NCBI RefSeq assembly: GCF_020181595.1 | Contig: NZ_CP084028.1 | Span: forward strand, 3,831,232 to 3,895,231 | Direction: 5' to 3' | DNA length: 64,000 bases | Origin: [Mycobacterium] vasticus | GTDB lineage: Bacteria > Actinomycetota > Actinomycetes > Mycobacteriales > Mycobacteriaceae | Shown here: positions 21,076-27,950 of the stretch, piece by piece | Layout of the letters: each line of letters starts with the position of its first letter | How positions within the stretch are numbered: the first letter of the stretch is position 1 | Position numbers and translations under genes: made by a program | Notes under the pieces: generated by a model | Databases searched by the model: none | What the model was told of the DNA's origin: nothing | Seen by the model: the letters and a program-made list of their open reading frames with translations, nothing else

Positions 21076-22559
21076 CCTGGCGTCCACGGACCCTGCGCCG
21101 CCGGTTGGTGCTCGGGGTGTCGGCGGTGGTGACGGTGGTGTTCTTGGCGGTCGGCGTGGTCTCGGTGCTGAGCGTGCGCACGTTCGTGACCGCCACCAGC
21201 GACGCCGACGTCTCCGAGTCGCTCAACGCATTCAGCCACTCCTACGCCAAATTTCGCCAGGTCGACAGCATCGCCGGTGGCGCCGGCGCATCGAACATCG
21301 GCCAGGCCATCCTCGGCTTCAGCGATCAGACGCCGGGCAATGTGCTCGCGGTGCTGCGCGACGGCGAGGTGATCGCCTCGGCGGTGTTCACCGTGGAGGA
21401 TCCCTATCCCGCACCCCCCGACGTCATCGGTGCGATCACCGCCCACCACCGGCGCAACGGCTCGCCGGAGAGCATGCAGATGGGCAGCCTGGGTTCCTAC
21501 CGGGCGGAGACCCGCGTCGTCGATGCTCACGACACCCTGTTCATCGGTGGCTCACTGCGACTGGCCGACCGGACCGTGGAAGACCGAATGCGTTTGGCCG
21601 CAGAGTTTTACACACTGGCACTGCTGCTCACCGCGGGCCTGACGGTCACCGTCGTCAGCTACGCGCTGCGTCCGCTGCGCCGGGTCGCGACCACCGCCGC
21701 CGAGGTGGCCGCGATGCCGCTCACCGACACCGACGAGCGCATCACCATCCGGGTGGCCGCCGAGGACGTCGACCCCGACAACGAGGTCGGTATCGTCGCC
21801 GGCGCACTGAATCGCCTGCTGGACAACGTCGACAGCGCCCTGGCCTACCGCGGTGCCGCCGACCGGCGGATGCGGCAGTTCATCACCGACGCCAGCCATG
21901 AGCTGCGCACCCCGCTCGCGGCCATCCGCGGGTACGCCGAACTGACCCGCCAGGACGCCTCCACACTGCCGCCGACCACCGAGTACGCGTTGGCCCGCAT
22001 CGAGTCCGAGGCCCAGCGGATGGCATCGCTGGTCGAGGAGCTGCTGCTGCTGTCGCGACTCGGCGAAGGTCAGGACCTGGACATCGAGCGCGTCGACCTG
22101 TCCGAGCTGGCACTGGACGCCGTCAACGACGCGGCGGCTGCGGCTCCCGGCCACCACTGGGTCAAGCAGCTGCCCGAAGCCCCGGTGTGGGTGCGCGGCG
22201 ACCGCGCCCGGCTGCACCAGGTGCTGACCAACCTGTTGAAGAACGCCTGGGTGCACACCCCGCCCGGGGTGACCGTCACGACCGCCATCAGCGTGGACCC
22301 CTCGCCGGTGGGCGGGCCGGTCGCGGAGCTGACGGTGGCCAACGACGGTCCCGGTATCGACCCGGAGATCGTGCCGAACCTGTTCGAGCGGTTCGTGCGC
22401 GCCGACAAGGCCCGCTCCAGCGAGCTGGGCAGCACCGGACTGGGGCTGGCGATCGTCGCCTCGATCGTCGGTGCACACGGCGGGACGGTGGGGGTGCAGT
22501 CCCGCGACGGGGCGACGGTGTTTCGGGTGCGGCTGCCGGTGGCGGCGCCGCAGTCCTAG
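21072..22559 (+). CDS. Sensor histidine kinase
   Basis: A 495-residue membrane kinase. Helix 1 (LVLGVSAVVTVVFLAVGVVSV), an extracytoplasmic sensor domain to about residue 180, helix 2 (FYTLALLLTAGLTVTVVS), a HAMP linker (ALRPLRRVATTAAEVA), the H-box FITDASHELRTPL with phospho-His276, and an ATPase domain with N-box (LTNLLKNAW), DGPGID and GLGLAI. It starts at GTG 21072 inside the regulator's stop codon and should phosphorylate that regulator. The stimulus is unknown. The 3' end overlaps the convergent secreted-protein gene by four bases. Confidence 0.93.
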   Translation: MTWRPRTLRRRLVLGVSAVVTVVFLAVGVVSVLSVRTFVTATSDADVSESLNAFSHSYAKFRQVDSIAGGAGASNIGQAILGFSDQTPGNVLAVLRDGEVIASAVFTVEDPYPAPPDVIGAITAHHRRNGSPESMQMGSLGSYRAETRVVDAHDTLFIGGSLRLADRTVEDRMRLAAEFYTLALLLTAGLTVTVVSYALRPLRRVATTAAEVAAMPLTDTDERITIRVAAEDVDPDNEVGIVAGALNRLLDNVDSALAYRGAADRRMRQFITDASHELRTPLAAIRGYAELTRQDASTLPPTTEYALARIESEAQRMASLVEELLLLSRLGEGQDLDIERVDLSELALDAVNDAAAAAPGHHWVKQLPEAPVWVRGDRARLHQVLTNLLKNAWVHTPPGVTVTTAISVDPSPVGGPVAELTVANDGPGIDPEIVPNLFERFVRADKARSSELGSTGLGLAIVASIVGAHGGTVGVQSRDGATVFRVRLPVAAPQS

Positions 22560-23134
22560 AAGGTGCGGCTGCCCTCCGGTGACAGCACGAAGCCGGTGGT
22601 CCACACCGGCGCGCCGGTGGCTTCGACGGTGCAGCTCACGCTGTCTGCGGTGATCACTCCACAGGTGACCGTCGTCCCGGTGCCGGCCGCCGTCAGCTTC
22701 TTACCGGCCGGCAGCAGGTGGTAGGAGGCGGGGTCGACATGGTCGACCTCCTCGGAGCTGCGGTGTTCGTAGCTGCGGTAGGTCTCGAAATTGTCCAGGT
22801 CGCCGTCACCGAAGGCCGACTGCGGGGGGTCGTCGACATAGGCGCCTTTGGCTTTGGCGTAGTTGATGTTTCGGTCAACTCCGGGAAGCTTCTCACCCCA
22901 GCAGGTGGCCTGGGAGGCACTGCCCCACCGGGTGATGGTCATGATCCGGCAGCGCACCCCGTCCGGCGTGACGAACTGCCAGCCGCCGGCACCGTAGGTG
23001 GAGTAGGTGTAGTACGCATCGGAGTCCACCGGTTGCATCACCTGCAGGTCCGGGGCGGGATCGGCGGACGCCGGGGCAGCCCCCAGGGCCGCGGCGCCGA
23101 GTACCGCGAGGATCAACGATTTGGTGGACGTCAT
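22556..23134 (-). CDS. Secreted protein of unknown function
   Basis: A 192-residue protein with a clear Sec signal peptide (MTSTKSLILAVLGAAALGAAPASA, cleavage expected after ASA near residue 24). The mature part is rich in Tyr, Gly and Asp and has four cysteines, two near CRIMTITRW and CWGEK and two near CGVITADSVSC, which could make two disulfides. I do not recognise a domain. It is convergent with the kinase gene and may be exported to the envelope. Confidence 0.75.
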   Translation of the reverse strand: MTSTKSLILAVLGAAALGAAPASADPAPDLQVMQPVDSDAYYTYSTYGAGGWQFVTPDGVRCRIMTITRWGSASQATCWGEKLPGVDRNINYAKAKGAYVDDPPQSAFGDGDLDNFETYRSYEHRSSEEVDHVDPASYHLLPAGKKLTAAGTGTTVTCGVITADSVSCTVEATGAPVWTTGFVLSPEGSRTF

Positions 23135-23177
23135 CAGCCCAGTATGGCGAAATGATCGTGCCGTAGGCGATCGTGGC

Positions 23178-23948
23178 CTAGCCAGGCGCCCGAGCCAGAC
23201 GAGTCAGCAATGCGTGAACTGCAACAGGATCTTCGGCGCCTCGCACCGGTCGACTGTCGACAGGAAGATGCCGCAGCGCTGCGCGGATCGCCCGGCGGTC
23301 GTCGGGACGGGCCTGGCTGATGACTGCGCGAGGATCGCCCAGTGCCACCCCGGCGAGCGCAACCAGGTCCTGGGCATGACGCTCGGGGTTGCGGCTGTCC
23401 ACGATCCACGCACGAGCCTTGGCGACCAGGGCACCCAACAGACTCGGGCGGCGGATGTAGCCCACGCGGCCAATGAGATTCACCGGTACCCGTTCGGCTC
23501 GGGTCAGCGCCTGGTTAGCGCCGTCTGCCTGTAACCCCGGCCGCCCCGAACTTGTCTTCGGATAGCGTTGCTGGCGGTCAAGTCCTTCAGGCACCATCAC
23601 ATCGATGGTGGTCTTGCCCCGGACGAGCCGGTAACCGTAGCCGTCGCTGGTGAGGCTCTCAGTGAAGCCGTTATCCATCAAATATGCTGTGGCACTATTC
23701 AATGCATCACGTCGTGTCCACACTCCGACGACCACGTCGCCGTCATCCGTGGGGCGGTGGGTGGTGATCGAGTGCTCGACCAGATGAAGCGTGGACATCT
23801 GGCCACCGACCAGCACCCAGGGCGGCGGATCCGTCTCCTCAAAATCCATCAGCGTCGCCCACATCGCCTCCTGATGTTCGGGCATGGGCGGCAACACCAC
23901 CGGATCACGCTCGATCGTCGGAACCTTCTCCGGGGTGCTGCGCAACAC
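23178..23948 (-). CDS. Nucleotidyltransferase of AbiEii/MenT type (putative toxin)
   Basis: A 256-residue protein with a nucleotidyltransferase core: VLVGGQMSTLHL (Gly48-Gly49), then RPTDDGDVVV (Arg65, Asp68/69, Asp71), the GG...R-T-D-x-D pattern of AbiEii/DUF1814 toxins. In mycobacteria MenT toxins of this superfamily add nucleotides to tRNA acceptor ends. It lies downstream of a DNA-binding protein gene in the same direction, as for AbiEi-AbiEii pairs. GTG 23948 is the first start in this frame, and its beginning overlaps another open frame (23849-24112), so the true N-terminus may be longer if a frameshift exists. Confidence 0.7.
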   Translation of the reverse strand: MLRSTPEKVPTIERDPVVLPPMPEHQEAMWATLMDFEETDPPPWVLVGGQMSTLHLVEHSITTHRPTDDGDVVVGVWTRRDALNSATAYLMDNGFTESLTSDGYGYRLVRGKTTIDVMVPEGLDRQQRYPKTSSGRPGLQADGANQALTRAERVPVNLIGRVGYIRRPSLLGALVAKARAWIVDSRNPERHAQDLVALAGVALGDPRAVISQARPDDRRAIRAALRHLPVDSRPVRGAEDPVAVHALLTRLARAPG

Positions 23949-24112
23949 CTGTTCCCAGGCTTGGCGATGTCAGCCGATGAGACTGGGGCCTGCTGAGGAG
24001 CGGATGCCTTTATGGCACAGATCATCTCAGTGGCGCTGTCCACTGACTGCCCGGTGATGGCTGCTATAGCGGCCAATGCTGCGGCGCTATCGCCGGCATC
24101 CGGCTCTGGCAC
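23849..24112 (-). CDS. Short frame between antitoxin and toxin; possible frameshifted toxin N-terminus
   Basis: GTG 24112 overlaps the end of the antitoxin gene by five bases. The first ~53 residues (MPEPDAGDSAAALAAIAAIT, then GQSVDSATEMICAIKAS) have ordinary composition and could form a helix, but the last ~30 residues are an Arg/Cys-rich run of the kind seen when a GC-rich gene is read out of frame. This suggests either a small separate protein or an N-terminal part of the nucleotidyltransferase moved out of frame near 23955-23970. Confidence 0.35.
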   Translation of the reverse strand: MPEPDAGDSAAALAAIAAITGQSVDSATEMICAIKASAPQQAPVSSADIAKPGNRCCAAPRRRFRRSSVIRWCCRPCPNIRRRCGRR

Positions 24113-24115
24113 GAT

Positions 24116-24820
24116 TCACCCCTTCCGAAACTCGTCCAACGAGTCCTTGATCAGGATGCACCCCGCAGCGCGGGTACGCACTTCACTGTCGTCAGCAAGG
24201 TCTGCTCCGGCGATCAGCCGCGGCGCAACGGCGTTGCCAGACAACGCGTTATCGGTCACCCGCAGCGTGAGGTTGCCTCGGGCACTCTCGATCAGGACGA
24301 ACTCCTCCACCAACTCCCGGTGGGTCTTGGCATTGACGTAGGCGTCGGCGGCTCCGCCCGTCGACAGCCCGAGGCGATACTCCGATGTTGTGCTGATTCC
24401 CGTGGCAAGGACCCCGTCGACGGCTAGGACCCGGGTCAGATCGCGTTCGCCGACACGGTAGCGATGCACTGATTCCGCTCGCCGCGACAGCCACCGCCGC
24501 ACCAGCGCGCAGGTGTCGGCATCGCGGTCGCCCGCGTGCGCCAGGCGGTTGCGCAGGCGGTATCGATCTGCTGCCGCGAGTCCGTCATTAAGGCCGTCGC
24601 ACAACGCGGCGGCAGCCCAGGCGATGCGTGGCGCGAAGGATCGCCCGGTGGCGCCAGCGGCGACCAGATCAGCGTGGCGGTCCAGGCTCTCGGCGTCGAT
24701 CAGCCACTGCCGACCGGCGCGCGTCGCGGAAAGGGCACCGGACGCGATGAGAGCGCGCACCCGGGAGGGATGCACGCTCAGGCTCTGGGCAGCCTGCTGC
24801 GTGGTGACGATACTGGACAT
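24116..24820 (-). CDS. Helix-turn-helix regulator, AbiEi/MenA-like putative antitoxin
   Basis: A 234-residue protein. Residues 1-50 form a winged HTH/MerR-like DNA-binding domain (SSIVTTQQAAQSLSVHPSR, VRALIASGAL, RQWLIDAESLDRH); the rest is a mixed domain that I cannot name. ATG 24820 is preferred over ATG 24856 because a TATAGT -10 box on the minus strand ends seven bases before it and a perfect palindrome covers the promoter. It lies between tRNA-Thr and the nucleotidyltransferase, so I read it as the repressor/antitoxin of the pair; neutralisation is inferred from gene order only. Confidence 0.68.
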   Translation of the reverse strand: MSSIVTTQQAAQSLSVHPSRVRALIASGALSATRAGRQWLIDAESLDRHADLVAAGATGRSFAPRIAWAAAALCDGLNDGLAAADRYRLRNRLAHAGDRDADTCALVRRWLSRRAESVHRYRVGERDLTRVLAVDGVLATGISTTSEYRLGLSTGGAADAYVNAKTHRELVEEFVLIESARGNLTLRVTDNALSGNAVAPRLIAGADLADDSEVRTRAAGCILIKDSLDEFRKG

Positions 24821-24860
24821 ATGCACAACTATAGCTTTGACACCATAGTTGTGCATATGT
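24817..24860. promoter_or_regulatory. Perfect 16-bp palindromic operator over the TA promoter
   Basis: ACATATGCACAACTAT, 12 bases, ATAGTTGTGCATATGT. One arm covers the start codon and -10 box (TATAGT, 24828-24833, minus strand), the other covers the -35 region. The stretch is AT-rich against a GC-rich background. It is well placed for cooperative autorepression by the HTH product. Confidence 0.75.
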
Positions 24861-24945
24861 GAACGCGGGACAGCGCCCGGGATGAGGGAGTGTCAAGGAT
24901 CAGCCGAAACACCGTCAAGCATCAACCGAGGTCATACACCCAGCG

Positions 24946-25021
24946 TGGAGCCACCTAGGAGAATCGAACTCCTGACCTATTCATTACGAGTGAATTGCTC
25001 TACCGACTGAGCTAAGGTGGC
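24946..25021 (-). tRNA. tRNA-Thr (CGT anticodon)
   Basis: A full cloverleaf with acceptor stem GCCACCT/AGGTGGC, D-arm GCTCAGTCGGTAGAGC, anticodon loop CTCGTAA (anticodon CGT, reading ACG), T-arm with GTTCGATTC and an encoded CCA. It is 76 bases long and lies between holB and the toxin-antitoxin-like pair, a typical insertion boundary. Confidence 0.97.
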
Positions 25022-25050
25022 GCGCCCGACGCAAACCGGGCCGGGTCAGT

Positions 25051-26274
25051 CTACAGGTCGGACCGCAGGGCTCCGCCGATGGTGGCGACCATGGCCCCCA
25101 CCGCGAAGCGCGGCTTGACGTTGGTCGCCAGCGCCTCGCGGCATTCGAGCACCGCCTCGATGCAGCGCAACAGCCGATCCGGCGGGGCGTAGGCCGCCAT
25201 CGAGGCCACCGCGTCGGCCATATCCGGATGGTTGGGCCGGGCCGCGCCCGCCCCCGACGCCACCATCAGGGCGTCCCGGAAGTAAGTGGCCAGGTCGATC
25301 AGGGCCCGGTCCATGGCATCACGCGACGCCCGGGTCTGCCGCGACTTCTGCCGGCGCTCCAGGTCCTTGATCACCCCGGCGGTGCCGCGCAGCGCCCCGG
25401 CGGTGCCCTTACCGGTGCCGCCGGCGCCCAGCGCGGTGCGCAGTTCCTCGGTCTCGGCCTCGGCCCGCTCGGCGGTCATCTCACGGGCCTCGGACTCCGC
25501 GGCGGCCACCAGCTCGTCGGCCGCGGTGAAGGCCCGCGCCGGGGTCGCCGCGTCCCGCGCCAGCGCCAGCGCCCGCTGGCGGCGTTGGCGAGCGTCGGCG
25601 TCGGTGGCCAACCGCCGGGCCCGCCCCACGTGCCCGCCGCTGATCGCGGCCGCCCAGTCGGCGGTCTCGGCGTCCAGACCGTCGGTGTCGACCAGCACCT
25701 GGGCGATGGCCCCCGGCGGCGGTGTCACCAGAGCCACGTGCCGGCACCGGGACCGCAGCGTGATCGCGATGTCCTCCGGGTCCACCGAGGGGGCACACAG
25801 CAGGAACACCGTCGACGGCGGCGGCTCCTCGACGACCTTGAGCAGAGCGTTGCCCGCGCCCTCGGTGAGCCGGTCGGCGTCTTCGACCACCACGATCTGC
25901 CAGCGGCCGGTCCCGGGCCGCCGCGACGCCATCTGCACTATGGCACGCATCTCATCGACCCCGATGGACAGTCCGTCCGGCACAACCCGCCGCACGTCGG
26001 CGTGCGTGCCGGCCATCGCCGTGGTGCAGGCCCGGCACCACCCGCAGCCGGGCCCACCGTCGGCGTCGTCGGTGGTGCACTGCAGCGCCGCAGCAAAACA
26101 CAGCGCCGCGATGGATCGGCCCGAACCGGGCGGGCCGGTGATCAGCCAGGCATGTGACATACCGCCGGCGGTCATGCCGCTGTGAGCTGAATCATGCCGC
26201 GACGCACGGGCAGCGGCCAACAGCTCCGCTTCTACCGCCTGTTGGCCCACCAATCGTGCGAAAACCCCGGTCAT
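25051..26274 (-). CDS. holB: DNA polymerase III delta' subunit
   Basis: Clamp-loader subunit of about 407 residues that helps load the beta sliding clamp during replication. The AAA+ fold is visible: a Walker A-like GPPGSGRS (with Arg in place of the catalytic Lys, as in non-hydrolysing delta' subunits), a Cys cluster for zinc (CGWCRAC), VVEDADRLTEGAGNALLKVVEEPP and the SRC sensor motif (TLRSRCRH). ATG 26274 follows an in-frame GTG (26277); either may be used. Position next to the adenylate cyclase matches Rv3644c/Rv3645. Confidence 0.92.
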   Translation of the reverse strand: MTGVFARLVGQQAVEAELLAAARASRHDSAHSGMTAGGMSHAWLITGPPGSGRSIAALCFAAALQCTTDDADGGPGCGWCRACTTAMAGTHADVRRVVPDGLSIGVDEMRAIVQMASRRPGTGRWQIVVVEDADRLTEGAGNALLKVVEEPPPSTVFLLCAPSVDPEDIAITLRSRCRHVALVTPPPGAIAQVLVDTDGLDAETADWAAAISGGHVGRARRLATDADARQRRQRALALARDAATPARAFTAADELVAAAESEAREMTAERAEAETEELRTALGAGGTGKGTAGALRGTAGVIKDLERRQKSRQTRASRDAMDRALIDLATYFRDALMVASGAGAARPNHPDMADAVASMAAYAPPDRLLRCIEAVLECREALATNVKPRFAVGAMVATIGGALRSDL

Positions 26275-26344
26275 CACCGGCCACAGTAGCCGGTGGCCCC
26301 GACATCACAGCGAATAAGAAGGCCGGCTTTGCCGGCCCGCCGGA

Positions 26345-26350
26345 TACGGT
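26345..26350 (+). promoter_or_regulatory. -10 box of leaderless adenylate cyclase mRNA
   Basis: TACGGT, then six bases and GTG 26357. Confidence 0.55.
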
Positions 26351-26356
26351 GTTCAG

Positions 26357-27949
26357 GTGAGTACCACCACGACGCTGGGCGGGCGAATCAGCCGATTCGT
26401 CCGCTGGGTGGTCAGGACACCGTGGCCGGTGTTCACGCTGAGCATGTTGCAGGCCGACATCATCGGTTCACTGTTCGTGTTCGGCTTCCTGCGATTCGGT
26501 CTGCCCGAAGAGGACCGGATCAACCTGCAGGATCTGCCGCGGTCCAACCTGATCATCTTCGGCCTCACCCTGCTGTTCCTGTTCTGCATCGGCTTCACGG
26601 TGAGCACCTCCCTGCTGATGCCGGTGTTCCGCTGGCAGCGCCGGGAGTCGCTGCTGGCCGGGCCCGACCCCGAGCCCGAGGCCACCGAGCTGGCGCGGTC
26701 GCGCGCGTTGAAGATGCCGTTCTACCGGTCGCTGATCAGCATCGGCTACTGGGCGGTGGGCGGGGTGGTGTTCATCATCATCAGCTGGCCGGTGGTCAAT
26801 GACGTTGTGCCGGTGGTGATCACCGCCACCGCGCTCGGCGCGGCGGCCACCGCCATCATCGGCTACCTGCAATCCGAGCGAGTTCTGCGCCCGGTGGCCG
26901 TGGCCGCACTGCGCGGTGGGGCGCCGGAGAACCTGCGCGCGCCCGGGGTGATCCTGCGCCAACTGCTGACCTGGGCGCTGTCCACCGGGGTGCCGTTGGT
27001 GGCGATCGTGCTCTCGGTACTGGCCGGCAAGGCTTCGCTACTGGACGCCTCACCGGACAAGCTGTTCACCCCGATCCTGTTGATGGCGCTGGCCGCGCTG
27101 ATCATCGGACTGTCCGGCACCGTGCTGGTGTCCATGTCGATCGCCGACCCGCTGCGCCAACTGCGCTGGGCGCTCGGCGAGGTACAGCGCGGAAACTACA
27201 ACGCGCACATGCAGATCTACGACGCCAGCGAGCTCGGACTGCTGCAGGCCGGGTTCAACGACATGGTGCGCGAACTGGCCGAGCGGCAACGACTGCGCGA
27301 CCTGTTCGGACGCTACGTCGGCGAGGACGTGGCGCGGCGCGCCCTGGAACGCGGCACCGAACTGGGCGGCCAAGAGCGCGACGTCGCGGTGCTCTTCGTC
27401 GACCTCGTGGGCTCCACCCAGCTGGCCGCAACCCGGCCGCCGAGCGAAGTGGTCAACCTGCTCAACGAGTTCTTCCGGGTGGTCGTCGAGGCCGTCGGCC
27501 GGCACGGCGGATTCGTCAACAAGTTCCAGGGTGACGCCGCGCTGGCGATCTTCGGCGCCCCGATCGAGCATCCGGACGCCTCCAGCGCGGCGCTGGCCGC
27601 AGCCCGCGAACTGCACGACGGCCTGGTGCCGGTGCTGGGCTCCGAAGAGTTCGGCATCGGGGTGTCGACGGGGCGCGCCATCGCCGGCCACATCGGCGCC
27701 CGGGCCCGCTTCGAGTACACCGTGATCGGAGACCCGGTCAACGAAGCCGCCCGGCTGACCGAGCTCGCCAAGATGGAGGACGGCCACGTGCTGGCGTCCG
27801 CGGTCACGGTCAGCGGCGCCGTCGACGCCGAGGCGTTGTGCTGGGAGGTCGGCGAGATCGTCGAGCTACGCGGGCGCACCGCCCCTACCCAGCTGGCGCG
27901 ACCATTGAAACTCGCTGCGGCCGAACGAGTTCCGGCCATCGCAGACTGA
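26357..27949 (+). CDS. Membrane class III adenylate cyclase with HAMP domain (Rv3645-like)
   Basis: A 530-residue enzyme that makes cAMP from ATP. Six transmembrane helices occupy residues 1 to ~255 (for example FTLSMLQADIIGSLFVFGFL), followed by a HAMP linker (SIADPLRQLRWALGEVQRGN) and a class III catalytic domain from about 330. There FVDLVGSTQLA holds the first metal-binding Asp, FQGDAALAIFG the second, and VIGDPVNEAARL the substrate-binding residues. It is the ortholog by order of Rv3645. The Crp gene (51 kb) in the same window is a cAMP receptor, a plausible target. Confidence 0.93.
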   Translation: MSTTTTLGGRISRFVRWVVRTPWPVFTLSMLQADIIGSLFVFGFLRFGLPEEDRINLQDLPRSNLIIFGLTLLFLFCIGFTVSTSLLMPVFRWQRRESLLAGPDPEPEATELARSRALKMPFYRSLISIGYWAVGGVVFIIISWPVVNDVVPVVITATALGAAATAIIGYLQSERVLRPVAVAALRGGAPENLRAPGVILRQLLTWALSTGVPLVAIVLSVLAGKASLLDASPDKLFTPILLMALAALIIGLSGTVLVSMSIADPLRQLRWALGEVQRGNYNAHMQIYDASELGLLQAGFNDMVRELAERQRLRDLFGRYVGEDVARRALERGTELGGQERDVAVLFVDLVGSTQLAATRPPSEVVNLLNEFFRVVVEAVGRHGGFVNKFQGDAALAIFGAPIEHPDASSAALAAARELHDGLVPVLGSEEFGIGVSTGRAIAGHIGARARFEYTVIGDPVNEAARLTELAKMEDGHVLASAVTVSGAVDAEALCWEVGEIVELRGRTAPTQLARPLKLAAAERVPAIAD

Positions 27950-27950
27950 G

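Noticed and set aside
26321..26337. Terminator hairpin GGCCGGC-TTT-GCCGGCC
   Set aside because: It lies between two divergent starts with no transcript ending there and no T run; probably chance in GC-rich DNA or a minor promoter feature.
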